DNA of 64,000 nt, taken from the NCBI RefSeq assembly GCF_003471165.1, contig NZ_QRIL01000007.1, positions 62,341-126,340 of the forward strand. The letters are read 5' to 3'. Position numbers and translations under genes: made by a program. The stretch's first letter is position 1. Each line of letters opens with the position of its first letter. The notes beneath the pieces were generated by a model, which was not told the origin of the DNA, did no database searches, and was given only the letters and a program-made list of their open reading frames with translations. Origin of the DNA: Ruminococcus sp. AM22-13. GTDB taxonomy: Bacteria > Bacillota > Clostridia > Lachnospirales > Lachnospiraceae. This document shows positions 24,988-35,159 of the stretch, piece by piece.

Positions 24988-26334
24988 TCAAGACCGCGCA
25001 TTATAAAATTCCTCTTCCAGTTTTCTGGCAACAGACCAGGAATTTACCAATGGATTCATGGCCAGTGCCCATACTACTTTTTCTCTGTCATTTGTTACGA
25101 TTGCTTCTATGCTGCATTTTTCATATGATTTTACCGTTCGGATCAGATTTTCACAATAAAGAGGAATTTTTCCAAACTTCACAGGCTCAATTCCTCTGCT
25201 TGAAACCTTACAGGTAACTTCAACAATATCGTCATTATCCAGGAAGTTCAGACTGCCCTGATTTTTAATACACAAAACCAGGTATTTTCCCTCTTCGCTC
25301 TGCATTCCTTCTATACAGTCCAGCATAACACCGGCATATCCCATTCCTTCCGGAATCGGAAGCTTTCCTTTTTCAAGCAGAGGTCTGACACTTACTCCGG
25401 ACTCAACACTCATATAGGAGTTTTCTCTGACCTGCATATAGTACAGAAATGTCTGAAGCGCCTCTTCCGGATCTGCATTGATATCCATTCCCGAAAGTTC
25501 CTTCATCATCTGCTGATTGATTTTCTCTATCGCTTCTCCTCTGGTATTTTCGCTGTTTAAAATATGTTCCAAAGCCTTTTCTCTGTGATAATAATAGTAC
25601 AGATACTCATTTGGCAACATTTTACTGCTTCTGATAGCTTCCGGATCCATCGTCTTAAACTCCTGCATGGAATCCAGAAAAATTTCATCATTTACCAGTT
25701 CAGAAAGAATTTCCTTTCCCTTCTTCTTCACACTGGAAATCCAGGACAAATGATTTAGTCCAAAAAACTCCACATATAGTTCATCTTCCTCCACACCAAG
25801 CCTCTCTGCCATTCTGAATTTCGTCGCACTGGGCGCATCACAGATTCCTATCACTTTATCATACCCTGCCTGCGTAAGTGCCTGAGTTACAAGCCCGGAA
25901 GGATTAGAAAAATTAAAAATCCAGGCATCCGGCGCATATTTTTGAAAAATCCTGCAATAATCCAATAATACCGGAATTGTTCTTGCTGCCATAGAAAATC
26001 CGCCTGCACCGGTAGTTTCCTGACCGATCACTCCCGCATTTAATGCTGCCCGTTCATCCTGTACCCTGGAATGGTCGCCGCCTACACGCAGCGTAGTTAC
26101 AATATAATCAGTGCCTGCCACAGCCCCTTCACATGTATCACAAAGAGTAATTCTTAGGTCTTTTTTCTCCCTTTCCACCACATACATACAAAGTTTTCCA
26201 ATAATGTCAAGTTTTTCTTTATTAATATCAAACAGAGAAACTTCATCAATATTGAGCTTTTTATATCTCCTCAAAAGACCATTAATAAAAATAACCGTGC
26301 GCACTCCTGCGCCACCTATTACTGCAATTTTCAT
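24988..26334 (-). CDS. Glycoside hydrolase family 4 (6-phospho-glycosidase type)
   Basis: The gene encodes 448 residues. GH4 enzymes need NAD+ and Mn2+ and act by oxidation-elimination. The N-terminal Rossmann motif is MKIAVIGGAGVRTVIFINGL. Substrate and metal residues appear in NFSNPSGLVTQAL, GICDAPSA (metal cysteine) and FGLNHLSW (metal histidine). It is closest to 6-phospho-beta-glucosidases. Phosphorylated substrates are usual for that type, yet the transporter here is ABC, so a cytoplasmic kinase (PfkB or ROK next door) may phosphorylate first. Confidence 0.9.
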   Translation of the reverse strand: MKIAVIGGAGVRTVIFINGLLRRYKKLNIDEVSLFDINKEKLDIIGKLCMYVVEREKKDLRITLCDTCEGAVAGTDYIVTTLRVGGDHSRVQDERAALNAGVIGQETTGAGGFSMAARTIPVLLDYCRIFQKYAPDAWIFNFSNPSGLVTQALTQAGYDKVIGICDAPSATKFRMAERLGVEEDELYVEFFGLNHLSWISSVKKKGKEILSELVNDEIFLDSMQEFKTMDPEAIRSSKMLPNEYLYYYYHREKALEHILNSENTRGEAIEKINQQMMKELSGMDINADPEEALQTFLYYMQVRENSYMSVESGVSVRPLLEKGKLPIPEGMGYAGVMLDCIEGMQSEEGKYLVLCIKNQGSLNFLDNDDIVEVTCKVSSRGIEPVKFGKIPLYCENLIRTVKSYEKCSIEAIVTNDREKVVWALAMNPLVNSWSVARKLEEEFYNARS

Positions 26335-26355
26335 CTTTCGCTGCCCCTTTCTTTA

Positions 26356-27312
26356 TTATTCCGCACTCAGAAAGTCATCCAGATATTTTCTAGCCGGAAA
26401 CGCACTGTTCCCGCCAAGTGCAGTCACACTTAATGCTCCGCATGCATTTCCCAGTCTCAGACATTCCTCTGTGTCTTTATCCATAAGAAATCCATACACA
26501 AACCCAGCATTAAAAGAATCTCCTGCTCCGGTAGTATCCCGAACCTGTACCGCAAAAGGATTCACCTGATACAACTTTCCATTTTTTACCGCCAGGGAAC
26601 CATTTTTTCCAAGTTTTACCACTGCGGTTCCACACATAGACGCAAATTTCTCCGCCGCCTTTTTTACATTTTCAAGTCCACTGTAACGGACAGCTTCTGT
26701 CTCATTCATAAACAGCACATCTATATAAGGAAACAATTCATATATTTTGCGATCCCAGATTTCTTCCGGATCCCATCCCAGATCAAAAGAAATCGTAACA
26801 TCCTGCCTCTGCTTCAGAGTTTTCATAAATTGCAGATATTCCCGATGATTTCTGTTTCCTTCGTATCCTGTTATATGGATGTGTCTGGCTTTAGACACTT
26901 CTTCCAGGTTTATATTTTGAATATTTACCTTTGCATTTCCACCCTGATAAGTCAGAAATCCTCTATCCTGTTCATTTGTGAAACTCAGCGAAATTCCTGT
27001 TCCTGTTTCTTTACTTTTGCTTACAAATCTGGTGTCGATATTTTTTTCTTTAAATTCCTGCAATATAAATTCACCGTACAAATCGTCTCCGATTACGCCC
27101 TGAAATGCGCAATGCATTCCAAGTCTGCCAAGTCCAAGTGTGAAAAGGGCTGCGCCGCCTCCCACAAAAGTTTTCATCGTATCAACAAGTTCTTCCTGTC
27201 CCGCACATGGTAAATGATTCACATTTGGAATGATCAGGTCAATATTCGCATCTCCAAAAACGAAAACATCCCACTCTTTTTTTCTAATTTTTATTCCTGT
27301 TTCATGTCCCAT
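26356..27312 (-). CDS. PfkB-family carbohydrate kinase
   Basis: The gene encodes 318 residues. The ribokinase-like fold is shown by VFGDANIDLIIPNV near the start, FVGGGAALFTLGLGRLG (first signature) and the C-terminal DTTGAGDSFNAGFVYGFL with catalytic aspartate in GAGD. Substrate is unknown; its place between GH38 and GH4 suggests a sugar or glycoside released from the imported glycan. It lies 21 nt upstream of the GH4 gene. Confidence 0.9.
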   Translation of the reverse strand: MGHETGIKIRKKEWDVFVFGDANIDLIIPNVNHLPCAGQEELVDTMKTFVGGGAALFTLGLGRLGMHCAFQGVIGDDLYGEFILQEFKEKNIDTRFVSKSKETGTGISLSFTNEQDRGFLTYQGGNAKVNIQNINLEEVSKARHIHITGYEGNRNHREYLQFMKTLKQRQDVTISFDLGWDPEEIWDRKIYELFPYIDVLFMNETEAVRYSGLENVKKAAEKFASMCGTAVVKLGKNGSLAVKNGKLYQVNPFAVQVRDTTGAGDSFNAGFVYGFLMDKDTEECLRLGNACGALSVTALGGNSAFPARKYLDDFLSAE

Positions 27313-27338
27313 ATCATCGTATCCTTTTAGTTATAAAA

Positions 27339-27360
27339 AGGAGGGAACATCGTCCCTCCT
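27339..27360 (-). terminator. Terminator between GH38 and pfkB genes
   Basis: AGGAGGGA and TCCCTCCT form a short stem with a 6-nt loop. On the minus strand it is followed by TTTTTAT. It may set lower expression of the kinase, GH4 and ROK genes downstream. Confidence 0.65.
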
Positions 27361-27381
27361 CTTATTTTTATCCTGTTTGAT

Positions 27382-30300
27382 TTATTTTCGTCTGATCTTT
27401 AATGTTTTAATCTCATATGGCTTGATAGCAAAGGAAACCGTATGCTCTGTGCAAGATACCGGCTGTTCTTCTTCTTCCAGAAGATTACATTCAGTCACAT
27501 CTGCAATTTTCTCCCCACAGGTGAGAACTACATTTGTCCTTCTGTTGTAACACTCATACATACGAACGATCAGGTCTTCTCCGTTTTCTGCTTTTTTAAC
27601 CGTTTCGATTATCACATTATTCTGATCAACCTTGAATAATGAATATTCTCCTGCAAGTTTTCCGCCCTCATTTTCTTTGACAACAGCGGTCATCGGGTTA
27701 TTTAATTCATATGCCTGGGCAACTGTGTTTGCATCCGTCCAGTTTTCTGCATGAGGATAGATAGAATATGTAAATTCATGGTGCTCCTTATCGGCATCCG
27801 GATTTGGATAGATTGCAGATTTCAACATGGAAAGTCCGACTTCACTTCCATGTACACCAACACCAAATTTACAGTCATTCAGGAAACTTACACCGTATCC
27901 TTCTTCGCTCACATCCATCCACTTATGATGGCATACTTCAAATTTAGCAAAATCCCATGAAGTGTTTGCGTGAGTCGGACGTTTTACATTACCATACTGA
28001 ATGTCAAATGTTGCTTCATTGGTATGTACGTCTACAGGGAAATAATCCTTAACAAAAATCTGATGTTCTTTCCAGTCAATTATATTTTTAATATCAATTC
28101 TCGGAATATCATGATACAGATAGATTTTCTGAACGATCACAGAATCCAGATATTTTCTCTCAATTCTGACACACGCTCTTACCGGTCCGTTTTCTGTTAC
28201 TTCCATAGAAGAAACATCATCGATTTCCCATGATTTCTCTGTATAATAATTATTTACATCCCACGCATCGTAATTATGCGGACGATCCTCATAGCTGATG
28301 ATCACATTGCCGGCTTTTCCTTCTTTAAGTATCTGTCTCTTCGCTGATTTATCGTAAATCTTTGCGAACTGGCCTTTTTCGTTATAATCAACTGCAAACC
28401 AGTCATTCTCCATATGTTTTACAGAGACATCCATGGAAATCTCTTCTTCATTCTCTTCTCCGTCTTCGAGAACATAAGTTTTATATCCTTTAGATGGTAC
28501 ACCCGCAGCAGTAAAGATATATGTATCTCCCGCTTTCTGAATTGCAACTGTATTTCCATTATCTTTCAATACCGGATTCTTAATCTCCTCTGGACAAATA
28601 AAGGAAACAATTCCCGGAACTTCGCTACTGTTTGGATTAAATACAACAACCGCATGTAAAGGTGCATCTACATTTCTTACAAGACTTCCAAGAGAAGCAG
28701 TTTTTAACTCTTTGTTTTCTGCAAATATCTTTTCATATTCTTCTTTGGAATCCTCATATACTTCTTTAATCGAAGATCCCGGTAAAATATCATGGAACTG
28801 ATTTCTGAGGATTACTTCCCAGCCTTCATAAAGCGCATCTTTCGGATATGTGTTTCCTGTCAGAACTTCATCCATTGCCGCATAGGTTTCTTCATCCTGA
28901 TAAGCCAGCTCTGCTTTCCGGTTGTATTTCTTATTTCTTGCCATAGAAGTATATGTCCCTCTATGATATTCCAGATACAATTCTCCAACCCATGACGGAA
29001 GATATTTGCTGCCTTTTGTCTCTTCGTCCAGCCTCTTGAAGAAATCAAGTGCCGTAGACATTTTTGTTCTCGGGCAGCCCGGAATTCCCTGACTCATACG
29101 TCTCTGGTTTTCAAGCTGTTCTTTTGTAGGGCCACCGCCGCCATCGCCAAATCCGAAACTGCAAAGAACCTCTTCGTTCAATTCCTTCTGGCTATAACGG
29201 GCCCATCCGCCTTTCATCTGACTTGGGTTCAGGAAACCATTATACGTTGTAAAATGCTCTGTTTCCGTGCCACCTTCCACAGCAGCCTTATTGTAATCCC
29301 TTGTCGGTATAAAATGAGTCAGAACTCTGCTACCATCGATTCCTTCCCATTCAAAAGTATCATACGGCATTTTATTTAGCTCATTCCAGCTGATCTTTGT
29401 TGTCATGAAATATGGAATACCGCATTTCTGCATGATCTGAGGAAGCGCCGCTGAATATCCAAAGACGTCCGGAAGCCACAGAATCTTATTATCTGTTTCA
29501 AACTCATCTTTAAAGAACTTTTTCCCATGCATGAACTGACGGACAAGAGCTTCACCTGATGCCAGATTACAGTCTGCTTCTACAAACATACCACCCTCTG
29601 TCTCCCAGCGTCCTTCTTTTACACGCTCTTTGATTTGTTCATAAACCTGTGGTGCATTTTTCTTTACATATTTATACAGCTGAGGCTGGCTGGACATGAA
29701 AATATATTCCGGATATTCTTTCATCAGATTTAATACCGTTGAAAAACTTCTCACGGATTTGTCTTCTGTTACCTTTAATGTCCATAACCATGCACAGTCA
29801 ATATGTGTATGACCTACGCAGCAGACAACCGGTTCCTGTTCTTTGTCACAATGTTTCTCATAAAATTCTTTTGTAATAAATTCCTGTGCGCTTTCCAGGC
29901 TCTCGTAATATTCCGTTGAGCCTTCTTTTCTCATATCCAGAAGATTCAGAGAATCATTTAAAGCCTGAATAATAGTAATATACGCTTTGTCATCTGGATT
30001 TAACAGACGTGCTGTTTCGTATGGAACAGAAAGATCATAGAAATACTTCTCTGTTTTTCTGTCCAGAACTTTTAATTTTGAATCCAGCTTCAGGCTGAAA
30101 TTCTGGTCTCCTGTAAAAGCAGAGAGAATAATTCTGTACTGTGTTCCGGCTTTTGCCTGTTCTGCAAGGATAATTTCTCTGTGATTTACATCCAGTCCCT
30201 GTACAAGCGTACCATTTACATAGATCGTAAACTGTGGATTGGTCGCATCCCACTCTGCTTCTCTTCCTGTCAGAAGTTCATATACGACACATTTTCCATC

Positions 30301-30531
30301 AAATTTTTCCGGAACAGTTACAAAAGTCTCAAACCAGTAATACTCTCTGTGACCGCCCCAAAGCTCTGTATTTGTAAATTCTTCCCAGCCAGAAGTATCA
30401 AGTTCTGACACATTCTCAAATCTTTTATCTGTTTTGATCATTCGATACTTCTGAATCGGCATACTTTCCGGATAAATCTGTTCTTTTAAATATTCCAGCA
30501 TTTTGCCAATGCGTTCTTTAATGAAAACCAT
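27382..30531 (-). CDS. GH38 alpha-mannosidase
   Basis: The gene encodes 1049 residues from ATG at 30531, 8 nt behind GGGAGGT; an earlier in-frame ATG at 30570 overlaps the permease stop and has no site. GH38 enzymes cleave alpha-mannosides using zinc. Zinc ligands lie in CVGHTHIDCAWLW and the nucleophile aspartate in LWLPDVFGYSAALPQ. The helical domain has GFGDGGGGPTKEQL and YRGTYTSMARNKKYNRKAE. The N-terminal ~200 residues form the ancillary domain of bacterial GH38, and the C-terminal half is beta-rich. No signal peptide: it acts on imported mannosides. Confidence 0.94.
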   Translation of the reverse strand: MVFIKERIGKMLEYLKEQIYPESMPIQKYRMIKTDKRFENVSELDTSGWEEFTNTELWGGHREYYWFETFVTVPEKFDGKCVVYELLTGREAEWDATNPQFTIYVNGTLVQGLDVNHREIILAEQAKAGTQYRIILSAFTGDQNFSLKLDSKLKVLDRKTEKYFYDLSVPYETARLLNPDDKAYITIIQALNDSLNLLDMRKEGSTEYYESLESAQEFITKEFYEKHCDKEQEPVVCCVGHTHIDCAWLWTLKVTEDKSVRSFSTVLNLMKEYPEYIFMSSQPQLYKYVKKNAPQVYEQIKERVKEGRWETEGGMFVEADCNLASGEALVRQFMHGKKFFKDEFETDNKILWLPDVFGYSAALPQIMQKCGIPYFMTTKISWNELNKMPYDTFEWEGIDGSRVLTHFIPTRDYNKAAVEGGTETEHFTTYNGFLNPSQMKGGWARYSQKELNEEVLCSFGFGDGGGGPTKEQLENQRRMSQGIPGCPRTKMSTALDFFKRLDEETKGSKYLPSWVGELYLEYHRGTYTSMARNKKYNRKAELAYQDEETYAAMDEVLTGNTYPKDALYEGWEVILRNQFHDILPGSSIKEVYEDSKEEYEKIFAENKELKTASLGSLVRNVDAPLHAVVVFNPNSSEVPGIVSFICPEEIKNPVLKDNGNTVAIQKAGDTYIFTAAGVPSKGYKTYVLEDGEENEEEISMDVSVKHMENDWFAVDYNEKGQFAKIYDKSAKRQILKEGKAGNVIISYEDRPHNYDAWDVNNYYTEKSWEIDDVSSMEVTENGPVRACVRIERKYLDSVIVQKIYLYHDIPRIDIKNIIDWKEHQIFVKDYFPVDVHTNEATFDIQYGNVKRPTHANTSWDFAKFEVCHHKWMDVSEEGYGVSFLNDCKFGVGVHGSEVGLSMLKSAIYPNPDADKEHHEFTYSIYPHAENWTDANTVAQAYELNNPMTAVVKENEGGKLAGEYSLFKVDQNNVIIETVKKAENGEDLIVRMYECYNRRTNVVLTCGEKIADVTECNLLEEEEQPVSCTEHTVSFAIKPYEIKTLKIRRK

Positions 30532-30566
30532 TTTTTCTACCTCCCAGTCATTGTAATTTAAAAGTA

Positions 30567-31388
30567 TCAACCTTTTGCAGCACCTGACATTGTGAATCCT
30601 TTTGACATGTAATTCTGTGACAGAATGTACAGTATGATAGATGGCAATGCATAAATTACAGAAAATGCTGCCAGTGGTCCATAACTGATAGAACCATGCT
30701 GTCCAAAGAACTGATACAGAAGAACTGCTGCCGGCTGTTTATCCGCACTGCTTAACAAAATGTACGGAATAAAGAAGTTACCCCAGCTTCCCGAAAATGT
30801 ATAGATAAATACTACGCAGATTCCAGGGAACATCAGCGGAGATACAATCTTTCTGATGGACTGCATGGTGGTTGCACCATCCACCCATGCCGCTTCTTCC
30901 AGTTCTACCGGAATCGCATCCATAAAGTTCTTCATCAGCCAGATTCCATATGGTAATGCAGAAGCTGATAAATACAGGATAACACCTGGAATGCTGTCAA
31001 GTAACCCTATTTTCAGAAACATTTTATATACAGGAACGATTACAGCAATCATTGGAAGTGCTGTCATAAACAGAATTCCGTACATAAGGCCTTTTTTATA
31101 ACATAAGTTATATCTGGAAAGAGGATATGCTGCCAGTACTGAAATCACACATACAACCAGTGCCTGTACCCCGGCAATTACAAGACCGATTCCAAATCCC
31201 TTTAAATTACTTGCATTTGTAAGAACATTTGCATAGTTACTGAACGTCCACTGATCCGGCCATTTCAAAGACTGATTTGCTCCCATATCAAATGATGCAA
31301 CAACCAGCCAGATAAGAGGAAGCACAAATACAAGTGCTATAATGGCCAGCAATATATAATGAAGTGCTTTTACAGATCTTTCACTCAT
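30567..31388 (-). CDS. Sugar ABC transporter permease, MalG type
   Basis: The gene encodes 273 residues with six helices. The EAA loop is seen as VELEEAAWVDGATTMQSIRKIV, the contact to the ATPase, followed by a C-terminal SKGFTMSGAAKG typical of MalG/LacG. No ATPase gene is in the locus, so a shared MsmK-type ATPase elsewhere is probably used. It starts 11 nt after the partner permease gene. Confidence 0.92.
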   Translation of the reverse strand: MSERSVKALHYILLAIIALVFVLPLIWLVVASFDMGANQSLKWPDQWTFSNYANVLTNASNLKGFGIGLVIAGVQALVVCVISVLAAYPLSRYNLCYKKGLMYGILFMTALPMIAVIVPVYKMFLKIGLLDSIPGVILYLSASALPYGIWLMKNFMDAIPVELEEAAWVDGATTMQSIRKIVSPLMFPGICVVFIYTFSGSWGNFFIPYILLSSADKQPAAVLLYQFFGQHGSISYGPLAAFSVIYALPSIILYILSQNYMSKGFTMSGAAKG

Positions 31389-31399
31389 TACTTTTCCTC

Positions 31400-32287
31400 C
31401 TAATCATCTGATTTTAATAATCTGGTATAAATAATACTGCACACAGCACCTACAAACAGAAGGATCATACCTACTGCTGTTCCCTGTCCTAACTGGAAGT
31501 TCTTCAGTCCCTGATTGTACATATAGATTGGAAGTGTTGTGGTAGACATGCCAGGACCGCCTCCTGTCAGCGCCCAGATCAGACCAAATACACCTAAAGT
31601 AGAAAGGGTGTTCAACATCGTGTTCGTAGCAATTGTATCTTTGATACACGGAACAATAATACGAACCAGTGTCTGAATTCTGTTAGCTCCGTCTACACGG
31701 GCAGCTTCTTCTATATCTCCGGATACGTTATCCAGTGCAGACTGGAAGTTCAGCATTGAGAATGCGGTACCATGCCATACGTTAGCAATAATGATCGTCA
31801 TCATCGGATGACCATAAATAAAGTCAACTCCCGGAATATGAAGTGTTCCGATAATCTTGTTAAATGTACCTGAAACATCAAAGAATGCCAGACAGCAAAG
31901 GGAAACAACGATCTCCGGCATAACCCATCCTGCCAGGATACATGGACCAACAACGCTTCTGAAAGCTTTTGCCTTTCCCTTCATGAAATATGCAATCAAA
32001 AAGCCTAGAACAGACTGGCCTACAAGGCTTCCAATCAGGAAGATAAATGTGTTTCTGATACTTACAAGTGTATTTGGATCAGAAAGAATTCTTTTATAAT
32101 TTTCAAGACCAATAAACTGAAAGTTCTGCGCTGCTGCTCCTGTAAGAGCCATATTTGTAAAAGAATAGTATACCGTCAGAACAATAGGAATAATGAAAAA
32201 TGCCAGCAGTAACACCAGTGCCGGAATCAGAAGAACTGATTTCTTAGCCTGGTCTGCCCAGTATTTCTTTTTCAAGGAACGCTCCAT
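31400..32287 (-). CDS. Sugar ABC transporter permease, MalF type
   Basis: The gene encodes 295 residues with six helices. The EAA loop reads GDIEEAARVDGANRIQTLVRI. ATG at 32287 lies behind AAAAGGAGGAAG. It pairs with the MalG-type permease downstream. Confidence 0.92.
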   Translation of the reverse strand: MERSLKKKYWADQAKKSVLLIPALVLLLAFFIIPIVLTVYYSFTNMALTGAAAQNFQFIGLENYKRILSDPNTLVSIRNTFIFLIGSLVGQSVLGFLIAYFMKGKAKAFRSVVGPCILAGWVMPEIVVSLCCLAFFDVSGTFNKIIGTLHIPGVDFIYGHPMMTIIIANVWHGTAFSMLNFQSALDNVSGDIEEAARVDGANRIQTLVRIIVPCIKDTIATNTMLNTLSTLGVFGLIWALTGGGPGMSTTTLPIYMYNQGLKNFQLGQGTAVGMILLFVGAVCSIIYTRLLKSDD

Positions 32288-32320
32288 TACGACTTCCTCC
32301 TTTTAATCTGTATTTTTTTC

Positions 32321-32358
32321 AAAAACAAAGGCGCTGCCTGTACAAGACAGCACCTTTG
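32321..32358 (-). terminator. Attenuator after the solute-binding protein gene
   Basis: CAAAGG-GCTG and CAGC-CCTTTG arms form a hairpin followed by TTTTTG on the minus strand. A perfect palindrome CGCCTGAAACTTCAGGCG (32366-32383) lies just before it. Such hairpins keep binding-protein levels above permease levels. Confidence 0.7.
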
Positions 32359-32387
32359 TGACATCCGCCTGAAACTTCAGGCGTTTA

Positions 32388-33761
32388 TTACTGTTCTGCT
32401 ACGTTGTCTTCGCCTACAGTTCTTGATACATCTGTATTATACTGTTTCATTGCATCTTCAACACTTGTTCCGGATACTACGGATTCAACCATAGACTGAA
32501 TGTATGTTGATACAGAAGAGTACTGATCATTCTGTGGTCTGAAATATGCAGTATCAAGGAATGAAGTTGCCTTTTCAAAGAATGGCTGTGCAACATAATC
32601 TGCTTCTTCCGCTACATCTGTTCTTGTACAGATATTTCCCTGATCCAGGATTGCTTTCAGATAAACTTCAGGGCTCATCATGTGTTCCATGAAATCGAAT
32701 GTAATATCTTTGTTGTCAGCATTTTCCGGAATAGAAAGTGCCCAGCCGCCTGACATTGTAACAGTTCCAGGATCCTGTCCTTCGTTTGTAGGCATTGCTG
32801 CAAGACCTACTTTGTCCTGATAATCTTCCCATGGAGAAGCTCCTGTGTCTTTCCAGTTACCTGTAACCCAGATACCATCAATGCTCATACCAAGTTTGCC
32901 CTGCGGCATATACTCTCTTGCAGATGTATTTCCAGCCTGTCCGTTTAATACGAGAGATAAGGATGGTCCATATCCATTAGAATAAATGTCATTCAGGAAA
33001 TTCAGAGAATTTTTGATTCCGTCACTGCCTGTGATCCATTTATTGTCATCATTGAGCAGTTTCTCACCTGTTCCATAGAGAAGCATTTCATAAGTCTGCA
33101 TGGAAGTAGCTTCACCTGTAGCTTTACCGGAGTTACACCAGAATGGAACTACATCTGGGCATTTCTCTTTGATTGCCGCACATGCATCCAGAATATCCTG
33201 CCATGTTTTTGGTTGCCACTCATTGTTTTCATCAAGAAGACCTGCTTTTTCATATACTTCTTTGTTATACCAAATGCCTCGTGTATCTGTGCAGTATGGA
33301 AGTGCATACGGTACTCCATCAACACTTACCATATCTTTCATAGAATCATAATATTTTCCGTCGTTCCAGTCATCGTAATCTTTTACATAGTCTGTAAGAT
33401 CTGTAAGATATCCTGCCGCAACATCGTTTGGAAGCTGGAATGTATCCTCGCATACCAGATCCGGGCATGTTCCCTTGTCAGCAAGCTGTAATGCAATCTT
33501 TGTGAAATAATCACCTTCTGATGCTGTGATCGGAGCTACGTCCAATTCTACTTCATCTTTTTTATCCCAGCTGTCATATGCTGCCGTAACCCACTGATAT
33601 AACGGTGCAACAGACTGATCTGATCCATCATCACGATATGTAAATGTAATTTTTGTTTTTCCGCCCTTGTCTTTTGCATAAGCCGAAACTGTGCTCAGTC
33701 CCATACCCATTACCATTGTTGCAGCTAATGTAACTGCTAATACCTGTCTCCTTTTTTTCAT
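32388..33761 (-). CDS. Extracellular sugar-binding protein of the ABC importer
   Basis: The gene encodes 457 residues of the SBP_bac_1 family, from ATG at 33761 behind AAAGGAG. Residues 1-29 form a signal peptide ending TVSAYAKD. There is no lipobox cysteine, unlike most Gram-positive binding proteins. The body shows LYQWVTAAYDSW, TDTRGIWYNKEVYEKAGL, and MSGGWALSIPEN. Its position before two permeases and GH38 indicates a mannoside or N-glycan-derived oligosaccharide as ligand; the exact sugar is not evident. Confidence 0.9.
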   Translation of the reverse strand: MKKRRQVLAVTLAATMVMGMGLSTVSAYAKDKGGKTKITFTYRDDGSDQSVAPLYQWVTAAYDSWDKKDEVELDVAPITASEGDYFTKIALQLADKGTCPDLVCEDTFQLPNDVAAGYLTDLTDYVKDYDDWNDGKYYDSMKDMVSVDGVPYALPYCTDTRGIWYNKEVYEKAGLLDENNEWQPKTWQDILDACAAIKEKCPDVVPFWCNSGKATGEATSMQTYEMLLYGTGEKLLNDDNKWITGSDGIKNSLNFLNDIYSNGYGPSLSLVLNGQAGNTSAREYMPQGKLGMSIDGIWVTGNWKDTGASPWEDYQDKVGLAAMPTNEGQDPGTVTMSGGWALSIPENADNKDITFDFMEHMMSPEVYLKAILDQGNICTRTDVAEEADYVAQPFFEKATSFLDTAYFRPQNDQYSSVSTYIQSMVESVVSGTSVEDAMKQYNTDVSRTVGEDNVAEQ

Positions 33762-33865
33762 AGCTTATCGCTCCTTTGCTTTTGATGAACTTATATTAAC
33801 ATTACAAAAAAGATTTTGGTATTCCAGATTTTTGATATTGTGGGGTGTATTTTGACATTTATATC

Positions 33866-33895
33866 AAAAAAAGCCCGCTTTGCGGACTTTTTTTA
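33866..33895 (-). terminator. Strong terminator after the regulatory operon
   Basis: AGTCCGC and GCGGGCT arms around AAA, with A- and T-runs on both sides, form a classic intrinsic terminator separating the sensor genes from the transport operon. Confidence 0.88.
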
Positions 33896-33902
33896 TACAC
33901 AT

Positions 33903-35159
33903 TTATCGTTCAAGAATACTGACTCGTACTGCGTCCTGTATATTTTTTGCAATAATTTCAGGAGATTCGGTGTTCCCTTCCAGACATTCATTCACTCCCT
34001 CAGCCAGTTCTTCAGCGATAGAAAACCATGCCTCATTTACAACGATTGCATGATCCTTGTTCTCCGTTTTCAGATCTTTCATCAGAGAATTTTTTCCCTC
34101 ATAATAAAATTCCTCATCATTTTGATAATCTTCCCCAAATGCCGGTATCACCTGCATTCCTTTACACAATCCCATATATGTTTTCTCTTCAAATAAATAA
34201 TTCAGAAATGTATTTGCTTCCGCACTGGCATTGACCGTAAGCCCGATGTCATCGCCTGCATCAAACGTCCAGTCAGATTTTTCCCCCGGAAGCTGTGCCA
34301 CGCCTACTTCAAAAGACGGCTTATTTTCCCTGATAACCGCTTCCATACTCAGCTGGCTGATCATCATTCTGACCTCACCTCTTGAAAAAGCATTCGCCAG
34401 ATCTTCCTGATTCAGATTTATGATATCCGGCGGAAGAATTTCCTTCTGTTTCATATACTGAAGATCTGCAAAAGCAGAAATACCTGCATTCTGCTCGATC
34501 GTATAAAGATTTCCCTGCTTTGCATACAACATCAACATAAAAAACCTGGCACTTTCTTCACTGTCACGGGCTGCAAAACCAAATCCATAACTTCCCTTAG
34601 CTGCTATTTTCTCCGCAGTTTCCATAAAAGAGCTCCAACTGGAAGGTACACTTAGCCCTTTTGTATCCATTGCATCTTTGTTATAGAACAATATATACGG
34701 ATCTGATGTCAGAGGTTTTCCATAATAATTACCATTATACATAACACTGCTCCACAGCTCTGTAAGAGTACTTCTTTTCATTTTTCCCGTAACCTGGTAT
34801 GTTTTAAAAATCCCCATTTTGATCAGCGACTGCATCTGTACACTACTGCAGATTACGATGTCTGCCATATTCTGTTCATCCTGGCGCAGTGCGATTTCTC
34901 TTTTATAATTTTCTCTTGGAATATATTCGATCTGGATTTTTGTGCCTGCATGGCTTCCTTCATATTTTCTGGCAACTGTATTCAGGGCATTTCTCTGATC
35001 ATGAGTTGTATAAGGTGCCATGATCTTCACCACATTCTCATACTCTTCTGTTTTTTTCTCCATGTCCGGATTGTTCTGTTTAAAAAACATAATAATGACC
35101 ACAATGATACTGACACACAGAATCCAGACTGTTCTCCATAAGAATCTGACTTTTTTCAA
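33903..35159 (-). CDS. Membrane-anchored solute-binding-protein-like sensor
   Basis: The gene encodes 418 residues. TTG at 35159 is the likely start: AAAGGAG lies 7 nt upstream and it overlaps the response-regulator stop (TTGA). The first ATG in frame (35201) lies inside the regulator gene. Residues 8-30 are a hydrophobic helix without lipobox, so the protein is anchored and faces out. The rest is SBP_bac_1-like (NTVARKYEGSHAGTKIQI, YGKPLTSDPYILFYNKDAM). Encoded with the two-component genes rather than the permeases, it probably presents sugar to the kinase. Confidence 0.82.
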   Translation of the reverse strand: MKKVRFLWRTVWILCVSIIVVIIMFFKQNNPDMEKKTEEYENVVKIMAPYTTHDQRNALNTVARKYEGSHAGTKIQIEYIPRENYKREIALRQDEQNMADIVICSSVQMQSLIKMGIFKTYQVTGKMKRSTLTELWSSVMYNGNYYGKPLTSDPYILFYNKDAMDTKGLSVPSSWSSFMETAEKIAAKGSYGFGFAARDSEESARFFMLMLYAKQGNLYTIEQNAGISAFADLQYMKQKEILPPDIINLNQEDLANAFSRGEVRMMISQLSMEAVIRENKPSFEVGVAQLPGEKSDWTFDAGDDIGLTVNASAEANTFLNYLFEEKTYMGLCKGMQVIPAFGEDYQNDEEFYYEGKNSLMKDLKTENKDHAIVVNEAWFSIAEELAEGVNECLEGNTESPEIIAKNIQDAVRVSILER

